A stretch of 36,372 nt of DNA from Priapulus caudatus (GCF_000485595.1 NW_014577180.1:660097-696468), one strand, 5' to 3'; positions 1-10,910 are shown, counted from the first letter of the stretch. Made by a program: numbers and translations. The notes: a model not told the origin generated them from the letters alone.

Positions 1-43
<43 letters not shown>
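1..43. repeat. TA dinucleotide microsatellite
   Basis: Pure alternating TA from the window edge; it probably continues to the left. Confidence 0.95.
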
Positions 44-45
<2 letters not shown>

Positions 46-609
46 AGTATGTGCACATACACACACACTTACACAATATGCACACAGACACGTCGACGGG
101 CGAAGTAAGAAAGCGCCAGAGAATATGAGATGTATAGCGTGATAAAAAGAGAAGTAGTGTAAAAGACAGGAAAAGAGAGACAGAGAGCAAGCAAGCGAGA
201 GGGACAAGGGAGAGAGATAGTATAGCACACAAACACCCACGTCCACGTACATATAAGCCTAATTTATGGCACGGACCCATACGCATACGTTTATAATTAC
301 TTGTAATAATATTTACATGTAATCTGACGTGAAGAGAAATAGCCTAGGCGATAGCATTATGAGACAGGATAAGTAATAAAATTAGAACCAGGAAATTAAT
401 AAATAATTAATTACGTGAAAAATATCAAAATGTGAAGAGCTAGTACACATGGGAAATTGGAATGGCATCTCAACGACATGCACCAGTCTATGCGGGTTAT
501 AGAGAAATTCCATTAATTTTCAATTTAATAATGGGAATAATGAACGAGTGATACATGCCATCTTATTTTACCGTTTGACGACATATCACGCCAGACTTGA
601 TGAGATTAA
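44..609. other. Unassigned flank, no gene seen
   Basis: Positions 100-215 are purine-rich on the plus strand (AGAGAG and GAAAAG runs). The remainder is AT-rich. No splice-bounded coding segment, RNA gene or repeat boundary was recognised. Confidence 0.5.
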
Positions 610-614
610 TATAG

Positions 615-705
615 TTGATATTAGGGTTAGGGTTAGGCCTAGAGTTCAGGGTAATAATATGATTTGGATTAAGGTTAGAGTTAGTGTTAGGGTTATGATT
701 ATACT
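615..705 (+). repeat. Degenerate telomere-like (TTAGGG) sequence
   Basis: A run of TTAGGG and one-mismatch variants (GTTAGAGTTAGTGTTAGGG) lies just outside the left end of the large palindrome. It is too decayed to be a functional telomere. I read it as an interstitial telomere-like remnant. Confidence 0.55.
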
Positions 706-737
706 TATAGATAGCGTCGGAGTGTGGTGTGGTATAG

Positions 738-3654
738 TGTGGGTGTACGGGTGGCTTTGGTCACTGTCTGTCCGTACAAGCGTAAGCTGCGCGACGGAGA
801 GCGACGGATATTGGCAGCCGTGTTGTATACAACTTGTGAATACACGCATCAGTTATATACTCGTTCCGTCCGTTGATAAGTGATGCCGAGAGAGTAGCGA
901 CGCGGAGAACAACGGCGCGCGCGCGTGTGCATGCGTGTGTGCATATGTGTGCGCGCGTATAAATCTACAAATTCGAATGCACATAAAACAACAAGAAAAA
1001 ATCTGATTGATTGTAACTCCGCAATATGAAATTCGAAAGACCATCGCAGCCCGGGTATATGTGCGGCTGTGTTTTGCAACAGAGATCGATGCGTCAAAAT
1101 GCTAATATGCACGCAGTCAGTGCGGCATTGAGGATGCGTCGGACCTATAATGAGCACATTGCACTGCTCTATGTTTGAATTATTGCGGTTTATATACAGC
1201 GCGAGCTATCTATATGAGATCGCCATCATTGGCAAACAGGGAAATCTGCGCGGCTCCGTTTGTCGCGCTTTTTGACAACCCAGCGTGTAAGTTGATAAGG
1301 TGATTCATTACCGAAAGCCTATTACCAAAAGTACCAGCGATGTGCCAGAGACTACAGGCATAACCCGGGAACAGCGTTAGTATGTTTATTACATACACTA
1401 AGTATCACGGAACACGGGACAGGGGTAGTGGATTACTACATGCATCGCAGACAACACAACCTGACTACAGAACTAGGGAATGGGGTAGTCTATGTCTACT
1501 TCGACACCGTGGTAGTGAGCTAGTACATGATACCGGGATTCCCGGATTAAAACTCGGGACAAGGAGAGTGTAAAACGGACCACATACTAAGAACTAGGCA
1601 TGCTGATATTCGATCTTGTAGATGTGGATGATAGTGTGATCTATTATGCCTTATTCATTATTTGCGATAAAGGGTAAGGTGATTTATCGAGTAAGTGCAA
1701 GCGTAGCAGGTAAGTAGATTTATATAGTTAAATAGGTGTGAAGAGAAGGTATAGGAATTTATAATGGGATGGGGGATGAGTAAGCAGGAAAGTGCGTAAG
1801 AGAATAAAGAAATGTTTAGCGTAAGGGGATTATATGGGTCCGCTAATCTATAGGCCCTGCTGAGGTTAGCTGCAGTGCTAAATCTTACTGGTCCAACCTC
1901 AGGCCGTTCGCCATTATGAAAGAGATCAGTAATGTACGATTTTTTACACGTTCTTGATGGCGTTTAAAATGAAAAATTCTCCTCAACCAATTCCTCACCC
2001 CGCCAAATAAAGGCAATAATATTTTTTCACTGTATAGTACTTTGCCGTGTTTCAGCCACATTACAGCTATGAAGGGGTTTAGTGTCAGTGCATCCATGAA
2101 CCCAAAGCATGATGGGAAAACAAGTCTGGAGGGACATATTGTCTGGAAGCCCGCATTAGTCATAGCCTGCACTTATGCTCCCAATAGGCTGTAGTGCTGT
2201 TATACCATAATCTATGTAATGTAATGTAATCTTCATAAGCCCGCGGATGTATATTCCTGAGAATACCTCTGACCTCCCGTGGACAGGAAGCCCTGGCAGG
2301 TCATCTGTTTCGGAAATTGGTCGTAACCTGTTTTGTATTTCCGTTCCATTCAAAGAACGATGATGAGTCTAATATCTCGCACAGACTGTAAAATTTGATC
2401 ACACATCAAACTGGTACGGGCCTGCTGCGAGCCAAGCGCGCACCAAATCGAAAATTTGATCCCACATCAAATGAGTCACGGATTGACTGTGCATGCGCAG
2501 TTCAGCTCGCTACGTTACCCCCAGACAGCTACTGTACTTTTATGTGACCTAAATAAGGCTATGTGCATGCGCATTGCGAAATTTGGCGCGCGTTATGCAC
2601 CGGATTGCGTACAGACACACCTATGAGCGGGATAACTTGGTCCGGGCCAAGTTATCCCGGGCTTGACCATCCTTTGTTTACGGAGCCAAATTGGTGCGGG
2701 TCTGCGCGTATTTGGAGCGGGATAGCGTGTACACACTGCAAAAATTTGACGCGCGCCTGGCCCGGGCTACTTGAATGTGGTATCAAATTTGCAGTCTGTA
2801 CGCGGTATAGGACCTGTCTTAACCCGTTATGAGAGTAAAATCGATACTTTTGTCATGATAATATCGTTACCAAGTTTTATCGTAGCCATAATAAGTGTTA
2901 TTTTAAAATTTACAAGGGTTAGGTCAACGACCCCCCACATTCGAGAAATTACTTTCTATACCCAGACATGCAGCAATTGGTCTCCAGCAACGGTCCCAGA
3001 CATGCTCCAACACGGTCTCTACGACATTTCCGTGCACGATTGTCGTTTTTAATACCATGCAGGCGTTTTTTATACTGCATGCGGTTGACATTCGGTTTTG
3101 TATACATTATTAGCAGTTAGCTATATATATTAGTCCGGGCTAGGCGTAATGGTAAAAATAGTGTAAGCTGGTTTTTCGACATATATAATGGTTTTTTGCT
3201 GTTTCTTGTTAATTTTAGGGTGCTGATTTCAAATCCGATGTATGCCAGCTCGTACGTAAGTGTTGACCAAAATATGGCCGCCGGAAAATACACTTTTTTG
3301 TAAATAACGGCGACAATATTGAATTTAGACCCCGAGTATGTATAGAACATGTATATAAACTTGGGTATTGCGGACATGTTGATACCAATATCATACTCTA
3401 TCTGGTGTAGTTCTTGAGATATAAATGGTTTTTCTTTTTACGCGATAGCGCCAATTCCCAACGTGAATAGTCTGGGCTATGTTTAGGGACATATATAACA
3501 TGTTTTAACAATTTCTCCACAATTCAAATTAGCTGGTTCCAAATCTGATGTATGCCAGTTAATACAGGTTGAGCATTTTTGAATAAAAACAATTAAAAAT
3601 GGCAGCCAAAAACCATATAGCAGACATCGATTTTAGTGAGTATGTATTGCCAGT
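738..3654 (+). repeat. Left arm of giant inverted repeat
   Basis: The reverse complement of 5471-8026 aligns along this whole stretch with many substitutions and indels. Anchors include the outer end TGTGGGTGTACGGGTGGC at 738-755, the CG-rich block near 920, the block at 1382-1573 and the inner end at TTGCCAGT 3647-3654. It is longer than the right arm because of private segments, mainly about 3175-3405 and 2802-2836. It contains nested short palindromes (around 2380-2480 and 2635-2670) built from AAATTTGATC and CCCGGGC motifs. No target-site duplication was visible outside the ends. It resembles the terminal inverted repeat of a very large DNA transposon or fold-back element. Confidence 0.85.
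3175..3405 (+). repeat. Left-arm-only insert, diverged leader duplication
   Basis: Absent from the right arm, where GTAAGCTG joins directly to GTTCTTGAGATAT. Inside it the order 'GACATATATAA ... AAATCCGATGTATGCCAG ... ATGGCCGCC' repeats, in diverged form, the order at 3487-3607 just before the start codon of the element gene. I infer an old tandem duplication of the leader region within the arm. Confidence 0.6.
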
Positions 3655-3667
3655 TTCCAATTACTGA
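3599..3667 (+). pseudogene. Duplicated start of the element gene, truncated
   Basis: An ATG at 3599 opens 22 codons (MAAKNHIADIDFSEYVLPV then three more residues) before TGA at 3665-3667. The first 19 codons match, with a few substitutions, the beginning of the minus-strand gene starting at 5526 (MVAKNLIADIDFSDYVLPV). Homology stops exactly where the arm ends, at 3654. The left arm therefore carries the 5' leader and first codons of the gene pointing into the loop, with nothing downstream to continue them. It is a non-functional copy unless it primes antisense transcription. Confidence 0.75.
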
Positions 3668-5470
3668 ACAACAACTTTGTTAATCAAGTTCAAAATTTAT
3701 TACTAATACTGATAGAACAATCTTATCTAAAATATTTACCAGAATGAGCGTTATATGGACAACCAAGATAGCCAACATGGCCAAAAAATTTTACGTAATT
3801 GACATCATATTCAGACATACCCTTAATACTGAACAAAGAAATGTTAAATAATGGACAAATGGTTTGATCACTGTCATGTCACACAAGAACAACGAGTCTC
3901 ACTGTACAACACAAGAATGCCTTCATTCAATTATTCAAAAACATCTTCATCATTATCTTCATCTTCCTCATCCCCGCTTAGTTCTTCCTGTGGTACCCTT
4001 CTCACGACATTTTCGCAGTTTCCTTCACCTCTGCATTTGCAGAACTCCGTACATGCTAGACTAAACTTGGTACAGTTACACATTGCTGATTTGCAGCCAG
4101 ATTTGCAACCACAGCTGATGAGATGTAATACCTCATCTGGCACAGCAGCCAGATATATACAGGCTGGAGCAGGTTCGACTTCTTATCCCATCCAAACTCT
4201 TGAGAATCTAGGGGTTGGAGGTGACGGCATGCCAGCAGACTTCCAGAGAACTCTCTGATAGTGGGCACGGGCACAGTGTGGTCTGAAAGCTGCCATTGTT
4301 GGTGGTAAGCTGCTCAGTTTTTGTGGTAAATGTTTTTGCCAGCTAGCTTTCGTGTGAAAAGAGCTGCTCGTATGGTGTTCAGAGATTCGTCATGCTTCTG
4401 TCGGTACAACATGCCTACATATCCCAGACAAAGGTCAACGATTTTATCCAGTAAAGTAGATGGATCTCCTAGCGTTATAGTGTCAGCAAATGCTTTCAAT
4501 TGCTTCAGGACTGTTGCTTTGCCAATTCCAGCAAAAGAGGATACGGAATCGCAACCAGTTAGTGCGTGAGCCCTCAGGAGGTTGGGGATAACTTGTGCAT
4601 GCTTTTTCACAACTTCATTGACATCAATCACAGCGCGATTTCTGGTGCATGACTCCATGAGAAGTTGTACTCTGCTTGGCATGTCGTTTGTTTGCGCATG
4701 TAGATGGTGAGCCAGGATCACAAGGACATCTGTCGTCAGACAACTTTAATAGATGAATGCCCTGCCACAGCTTCAGTTATGGCATGATAAGCAATGAGGA
4801 TGTCATGCGTCACTGGTGTCAGCTGGGTACCAGTACCTACGTCAATGGGACGAGCATCAGGTCCTGTCACAATGATGTGCTTGCCCTCGGGAACGTCAGA
4901 CAAACTCAGTTAATCTACGATTATTCGAATGATATGCTCTTTGTTAGCTTTGACATTCAAGGTGACAGTTTGCTTTGGTAGTGGGCAAACAGGTGTAAGT
5001 TTGTACACACGACTGACACCGTTTGCACGTTGTGCGCGACAGCATGACTTTATGCTGCTCTCATAGTATCTGTCAAACACCACATTCAGAACTTGTGCAC
5101 CATTCACATGAACACAAAAGTTGACACCTCAGCAGGTGATGCAGGCCAAGGAACTGTCCACAGAACTGCACAACCATCTATAATAACAACTTCGCAAGGC
5201 ACCCTGTTTCTTTGACTAGATTCCACTTTGATCTTGGACTTCAGCACAAACTTGGAGGTTGTTCTCATGTCACCATTAGCATTGAACAGAGCAGATGGAA
5301 AGGGAGCTAGTTCATAGGAGAAGAGGGTTTTGGTAGAAATGGTTTCCCTGGAAGAAGCCATGATTCCAATCACTCGGGCATAGATAAGTTCAGTGCTCAC
5401 GTTCTCAGGAGCCCCACTGTTCAGCTTCTGTTTTGTAACGGCTGACATTGGTTTGACCTTCTTACATATT
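3655..5470. other. Loop of the giant palindrome
   Basis: Single-copy spacer between the arms. Its right three quarters hold most of the minus-strand CXC-family gene. Its left end (3655-3850) is AT-rich. An ATGGCCAAAAAATTTTACG at about 3776 loosely resembles the gene start once more, possibly a third diverged copy of the leader. Confidence 0.7.
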
Positions 5471-5526
5471 ACTGGCAATACATAATCACTAAAATCGATG
5501 TCTGCTATGAGGTTTTTGGCTACCAT
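3931..5526 (-). pseudogene. Decayed CXC-motif / 'ALTGCD' family element gene
   Basis: Read from ATG 5526 leftward. Segment 5526-5104 ends with a CAVLWTVPWPA motif. Segment 5107-4910 (VFDRYYESSIK, SRVYKLTP) is in a different frame and meets a stop at 4910. The same frame then stays open from 4909 to about 4745 (VTGPDARPIDVGTG). Another shift leads to 4721-4314, which contains AHALTGCDSVSSFAGIGKAT, resembling a FEN1-like helix-hairpin-helix with GIGKAT. Further shifts lead through LSSLPPTMAAF near 4310 to 4143-3931. That last part holds nine cysteines in the pattern CxCx3Cx4CxCx6Cx3CxC, a tesmin/TSO1-like CXC motif, and an acidic tail. I recognise this order from large families of uncharacterised, repeat-associated proteins in aquatic invertebrates. 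The function is unknown; nuclease or DNA-binding roles are inference. At least four frame breaks and one stop show this copy is dead, barring sequence errors. Confidence 0.8.
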
Positions 5527-8026
5527 TTTTAATTGTTTTTATACAAAAATGCTCAACCTGTATTAAACGGCATACATCAGATTTGGATCCAGCTGGTTTG
5601 GAATTGTGGAGAAATTGTTAAAACATGTTATATAATATCCCTAAACATAGCCCAGACTAGTCACGTTGGGAATTGGCGCCATCGCGTAAAAAGAAAAACC
5701 ATGAAAAGTTCATATCTCAAGAACGACAGCTTACACTATTATTACCATTACGCCTAGCCCGGACTAATAGCTAACTGCTAATAATGTATACCGACCCGAA
5801 TGTTAACCGCATGCAGTTTAAAAAAACGCCTGCATGGTATAAAAACGTCAATCGTGCCCCCAATCGTGCACGGAAATGTCGTAGAGACCGTGTTGGAGCA
5901 TAGGTCGTTTGATGCATGTCTGGGTATAGAAAGTAATTTCTCGACTGTGGGGGAGTCGTTGACCTAACCCTTGTAAAGTTTAAAATAACACTTATTATGG
6001 CTACGATAAAACTTGGTAACGATATTATCATGACAAAAGTATCGATTTTACCGATACAGACTGCAAATTTGATACCACATTCAAGTAGCCCGGGCCAGGT
6101 GCGCGTCAAATTTTTGCAGTGTGTACACGCTATCTCGCTCCAAATACGCGCAGGCCCGCACCAATTTGGCTCCGTACATGAAGGATGGTCAAGCCCGGGA
6201 TATCTTGGCCCGGACCAAGTTATCCCGCTCGAAGCTGTGTCTGTACGCAATCCGGTGCATAACGCGCGCCAAATTTCGCAATGCGCATACGCATAGCCTT
6301 ATTTAGGTCACATACAAGTACAGTAGCTGTCTGGGGTGACGTAGCGAGCTGAACTGCGCATGCACAGTCAACCCGTGACTTATTTGATGTGGGATCAAAT
6401 TTTCGATTTGGTGCGCGCTTAGCTCGCAGCAGGCCCGTACCAGTTTGATGTGTGATCAAATTTTACAGTCTGTGCGAGATATTAGACTCATCATCGTTCT
6501 TTGAATGGGACGGAAATACAAAACAGATTACGACCAATTTCCGAAACAGATGAGCTGCCAGGGCTTGCTGTCCATGGGAGGTCAGAGTTATTCTCAGGAA
6601 TATACATCCGCGGGCTTATTAAGATTACATTACATTACATAGATTATGGTATAAGAGCACTACAGCATATTGGCAACGTAAGTGCAAGCTATGACTAATG
6701 CGGGCCTTCAGACAATATGTCCCTGACACTGACACTAAACACCTTCATAGCTGTAATGTGGCTATAACACGGCAAAGTACTATACAGTGAAAAAATATTA
6801 TTGCCTTTATTTGGCGTGGTGAGGAATTGGTTGAGAAGAATTTTTCATTTTAAACGCCATCAAGAACGTGTATAAAATCGAAAATTCATAATGCCGAACG
6901 GCTTGAGGTTGGACCAGTAAGATTTAGCACTGCAGCTAACCTCAGCAGAGCCTATAGATTAGCGGACCCATATAATCCCCTTACGCTAAACATTTCTCTA
7001 CTCTCTTACGCACCTTCCTATTCACTCATCCCCCATCCCATTATAAATTTCTATACCTTCTCTTCACACCTATTTAATTATATAAATACACTTACCTACT
7101 CCGCTTGCACTTACTCGATAAATCTACAAGATTGAATATCAGCATGCCTAGTTCTTAGTATGTGGTCCGTTTTACACTCTCCTTGTCCCGAGTTTTAATG
7201 CGGGAATCCCGGTATCATATAATAGCTCACTACCACGGTGTCGAAGTAGACATAGACTACCCCATTCCCTTGTTCTGTAGTCAGGTTGTGTTGTCTGCGG
7301 TGCATGTAGTAATCCACTACCCCTGTCCCGTGTTCCGTAATACTTAGTGTATGTAATAACCATACTAACGCTGGTTCCCGGGTTATGCCTGCATTCTCTG
7401 GTACATCGCTGGTACTCTTGGGAATAGGCTTTCGGTAATGAATTACCTTATCAACTTACACGCTGGGTTGTCAAAAAGCGCGACAAACGGAGCCGCGCAG
7501 ATTTCCCTGTTTGCCAGTGATGGCGATCTCATATAGATAGCTCGCGCTGTATATAAACCGCAATAATTCAAACATAGAGCAGTGCAATGTGCTCATTATA
7601 GGTCCGACGCATCCTCAATGCCGCACTGACTGCGTGCATATTGGAATTTTGACGCATCGATCTCTGTTGCAAAACACAGCTGCACATATACCCGGGCTGT
7701 CGATGGTCTTTCGAATTTCATATTGCGGAGTTACAATCAATAAGATGTTTTCTTGTTGTTTTATGTGCATTCGAATTTGTAGATTTATACGCGCGCACAC
7801 ATATGCACGCACGCACGCACACGCGCGCGCGCCGTTGTTCTCCGCGTCGCTACTCTCTCGGCATCACTCATCAACGGACGGAACGAGTATATAACTGATG
7901 CGTGTATTCACAAGTTGTATACAACACGGCAGCCAATATCCGTCGCTCTCCGTTGAATACTGCTCCCCGTCGCGCAGCTTGCGCTTGTACGGACAGACAG
8001 TGACGAAAGCCACCCGTACACCCACA
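5471..8026 (-). repeat. Right arm of giant inverted repeat
   Basis: Reverse-complement partner of 738-3654. It begins at ACTGGCAATAC (5471), inside the element gene, so it contains the first codons and upstream leader of that gene on the minus strand. The outer end is GCCACCCGTACACCCACA at 8009-8026. Divergence from the left arm includes many point changes, so the duplication is old or gene conversion is weak, and an artefactual fold-back read is unlikely. Confidence 0.85.
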
Positions 8027-8067
8027 ACACCGGGCCAGCCGAACCTACCCGGCTAACACATTGAAAA

Positions 8068-8241
8068 CCAGGCTCGCCTTTGTGTGTGCGTGCGTGCGTT
8101 GGTGCGCGTGTGCGTGTGCGTGTGCGTGCGTGCAAACGTATGTGCGTGTGTGTGTGCGTGTGCGCGTTCGTGTGTGTGCGCGTGCGCATGTGCGTGTGCG
8201 TGTGCGTGTGCGCGTGCGTGTGCGTGCGTGCGTCTGTGTGT
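8068..8241 (+). repeat. TG/CG-rich microsatellite
   Basis: Interrupted TG/CG/CGTG repeats just outside the right arm. Long cysteine/valine or histidine/threonine frames here are repeat translations, not genes. Confidence 0.9.
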
Positions 8242-9263
8242 TAATCAGCAGCAAATCGAAGTCAACCTGAATCAATATACCGCGTAGCTGGAATGGAAAT
8301 TAAAATTATTAAAGTATTATTATTATTATTTTATCATTGAAATTATTCAATATCCGCCTCGAATTACGTCAATCATGGCAAGCATCTCTGGCTACTGCTG
8401 CATGGTTTTCTGATTCTAACCGATGGATGTACATAATGTATACTTAGTCGTATGTAACCACGTATGCGAGTGATTTATTTATTTACACGGTTGAGTGCGC
8501 CCTAAGCAAGAAATTCCGATGTATGTGGAAATGCAATTTAAATGTTGTCCATAACTACCATTTATCATACAAACTGCACACTTATATCTGACCGCTGTTG
8601 TAATCGCTTAGCATTTTAATCCTTTAAATAATAATTATAAGAAATTTTTTAAACCGCGATGCTGTGAGTCTTTAGTCCTGTTACTTAGTGTGTAATTGAA
8701 AACGATCCGATCGCCGCAATCAGCCTAGATTTTAGTCTCTCTCTCTTTCTTTCTCCCTCGATTCTCCTCGCCATCTGGCTTCCCAAACTCTCTTCCTCTC
8801 CGCCGTCTTTCTCGGTCTCAACCTTCTCTATCATACGCGTTAGCTCCTACTCCGCCCCTCTCCTCCTACCTTCCTCACTTTCTTTCTCGGGAGAAAATAA
8901 CATATTATAAACTCCTTCGATTGGGGTATCACGCATCGTGTGAGCCCTGCACCTGACAAATGGAAGAAACTTCCTGAATAAAATTTTCAACAACGCGTGT
9001 TTGCACTGATACGTTTCCCGAAAGATCTCGCTAGTTTGGTTAACAACTTTGGTCGCGAACGTGTATTGCGGAAGGGCTATCTGTGCATCTCGCAATACTA
9101 CCCCACGCAGCCCGGGGCATGCATGCACCAAGCATCAACATCAGCTCTCTCTTGCAGTTGTCTGCCTGCAATAAAACGTCTTACTAGTTATTACTGCCGC
9201 TGGAACATGAACGTATGCACAAACACTCCCGCACACATGCACATAAACCCGCAAATGAACACG
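8242..9263. other. Unassigned sequence, no gene seen
   Basis: AT-rich to about 8720, then a CT-rich stretch at 8735-8890 (TCTCTCTC, CCTCC). No coding exon, RNA gene or repeat terminus was identified. Confidence 0.5.
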
Positions 9264-9267
9264 CACG

Positions 9268-9800
9268 TGTAATACCGTCGAAAGACGGATAAATAAATAT
9301 ATAGGAAGAACCTATTGTTCTGGGTTGGCATACATGGCCAGCTGTGTAAAGTTGTAACGCAGGAATAGACAGGGTAGAATTAGCCAATTACAGACAGTAA
9401 TGTAGTACGGACTGACCATGAACAATAGGTAGGAGTGTCTACCTATGTGAGTATATAACCGTTAGAGTTAGTTAGTTACTGTTCGACTAGAGAGGAGAGG
9501 ATCAGAGCGAGAGTTAGAGACAACTTACAGACTAGACGATATTGGTTCGAGCCAGCTAACACACATCCGTAACCTCGTAAGTTAGGTGATGTTACTCGCG
9601 TACCTCGACTGTACGCATTCGCCCCGTTATGGGCGGATGCATAGTTAAGTCTGTTCAATTAAAGAGATAACTGGATACGTTCATCAGAGTCGTTATGTTT
9701 CTTTATTATCTGCATTCAAATAGACGCTAGCAAAGGGTGTAATACACACACTCACGCGTAACCACTCATACGATCACATGTAGTAATAGACTTCCCTATA
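9268..9800 (+). repeat. 5' LTR
   Basis: About 533 bp and nearly identical to 10922-11343 through the shared core (CGACTGTACGCATTCGCC). It has an extra block of about 85 bp at 9657-9742 and smaller insertions near 9355 and 9465 that the 3' LTR lacks. GAGTATATAACCG near 9449 looks like a TATA element, followed within about 60 bp by the GAGAGGAGAGGATCAG tract. Confidence 0.88.
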
Positions 9801-9801
9801 C

Positions 9802-9821
9802 TGGTGCCGTGACCAGGATTC
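9802..9821 (+). other. Primer-binding site, tRNA-His type
   Basis: TGGTGCCGTGACCAGGATTC is the complement of a tRNA 3' end with acceptor strand TCACGGC plus discriminator and CCA. GCCGTGA/TCACGGC is the acceptor stem of animal tRNA-His, and the T-stem part agrees with the insect tRNA-His sequence as I recall it. It starts one base after the 5' LTR. Confidence 0.85.
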
Positions 9822-9837
9822 ACGGTGGTGCGTGTAG

Positions 9838-10461
9838 ACGACACCATCGCCCTCCAAACACTCCCGGTACAGCAGGCTCCACTGCCCAGGGTGGCACCCG
9901 AGGATCAGCCGGACACAACGACCCCGGACCACGGCGCCCCCCCCCCCAGCACGCCGTGCCCCGAACGGAGTGCGCCGCCCCAATGACGAGGCCCAGGGAC
10001 AGCCACCACACAGACGTGTTTGTGTGGAACCCGGTCACCTCCCACGCGTCGTCGCTAGCGCCACCGCCACCGCCACCACCAACGCCACCGCCACCGCCAC
10101 CGCACGTACGGAGCAGACGACACAGACATTGATTCGCTACTCTAACTGCAGAGCCCCGAATGCGACGCCGCGCCTCATCTTTGGCGACACCCATGGACAA
10201 ATTGCCTACAATTCGTGGAGCCACTTCCTCCAGGATGACCTAAAGTTTCGGCGCCTCAACACGGGGTTCACCGTCGTGCACGTCACGAAGGAACATTATG
10301 CTATTAAGGTGGTTCCCGTGGAGGACGCGCCACTTCCAGGAATATCCTGGGAAAACCAGCACCGGCCAGCGCACTTGATGTCGGACGAAGAATGGATGGT
10401 GAGCGACGACGACGATGACGAAGACGACGAACGAGAGTTCTACAGCTGCTGGGACAAATGA
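9838..10461 (+). CDS. LTR-element internal reading frame, unknown product
   Basis: Open from just after a TAG at 9835 to TGA at 10459-10461, about 207 codons, but with no ATG until close to the end. An in-frame GTG lies at 9970. An ATG at 9983 opens a different frame, which is proline/histidine-rich and stops at 10132; moving from it into this frame needs a -1 shift. The part from 10152 onward looks protein-like (RLIFGDTHGQ, WSHFLQDDLK, VVHVTKEHYAIKVVPVED) and ends in an acidic run before FYSCWDK. It follows CTAACTGCAG at 10142-10151, which could be a splice acceptor. I do not recognise the domain. It occupies the gag position, so a gag remnant or a captured host exon are both possible. Confidence 0.5.
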   Translation, partial: TTPSPSKHSRYSRLHCPGWHPRISRTQRPRTTAPPPPARRAPNGVRRPNDEAQGQPPHRRVCVEPGHLPRVVASATATATTNATATATARTEQTTQTLIRYSNCRAPNATPRLIFGDTHGQIAYNSWSHFLQDDLKFRRLNTGFTVVHVTKEHYAIKVVPVEDAPLPGISWENQHRPAHLMSDEEWMVSDDDDDEDDEREFYSCWDK

Positions 10462-10634
10462 ACATCCACGGCGACGACCCTCACGGCGACGACATTCACG
10501 GCGACGACCCTCACAGCGACGACATCCATGGCAACGACCCGCACGGCGACGGCCCCCACAACGATGACCACAACGGCGAGGACCCCACGGCGACGACCAC
10601 GACGACGACGACGACGGCTACGACGCCAGATTAG
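10458..10634 (+). CDS. Overlapping short ORF with HGDD repeats
   Basis: ATG at 10458 overlaps the TGA of the preceding frame as ATGA, shifted by -1, and runs 58 codons to TAG at 10632. The product starts MNIHGDDPHGDDIHGDDPH and continues as a degenerate six-residue HGDDPx repeat (18-bp DNA unit), followed by a threonine-rich tail. The DNA is a minisatellite, so the open frame could be chance. The exact stop/start overlap and the acidic ending of the previous frame leave termination-reinitiation or frameshifting possible. No function is recognised. Confidence 0.35.
   Translation: MNIHGDDPHGDDIHGDDPHSDDIHGNDPHGDGPHNDDHNGEDPTATTTTTTTTATTPD
10462..10618 (+). repeat. 18-bp GC-rich minisatellite
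   Basis: Tandem units of about CACGGCGACGACCCT(C/ATT), degenerating into ACG triplets near 10600. Confidence 0.8.
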
Positions 10635-10910
10635 TTTTAAAAAAATTACAAAAACAAAAGAAGAAAATGTAGATAAACATAAAATAAAATAAAGAGCTCT
10701 TTCTTTAGTTACGATCAAATTTAGTTAAGCTAGTCAAAATAATTAATAGGGGTGATGGGAGCACTGAATAAAACCAAATACAACATAATATAACATAACG
10801 TAAAATAAAAATAAAAATAAAATTAATATAAAATACGTATTAAAGTACGGCAGTACATTTTGCCTAAGGACGTTGTTCGCCGCATAGCTGTGGCTTACAA
10901 CTTTGCCTAT

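Noticed and set aside
5771-6250. 159-codon minus-strand frame in the right palindrome arm
   Set aside because: Its counterpart in the left arm (2563-3052) is broken into different frames, so it is not under coding constraint.
738-8026. Giant palindrome as a pure assembly or fold-back read artefact
   Set aside because: Arms differ by many substitutions and private segments, and a single-copy 1.8-kb loop separates them. An artefact would give near-identical arms.
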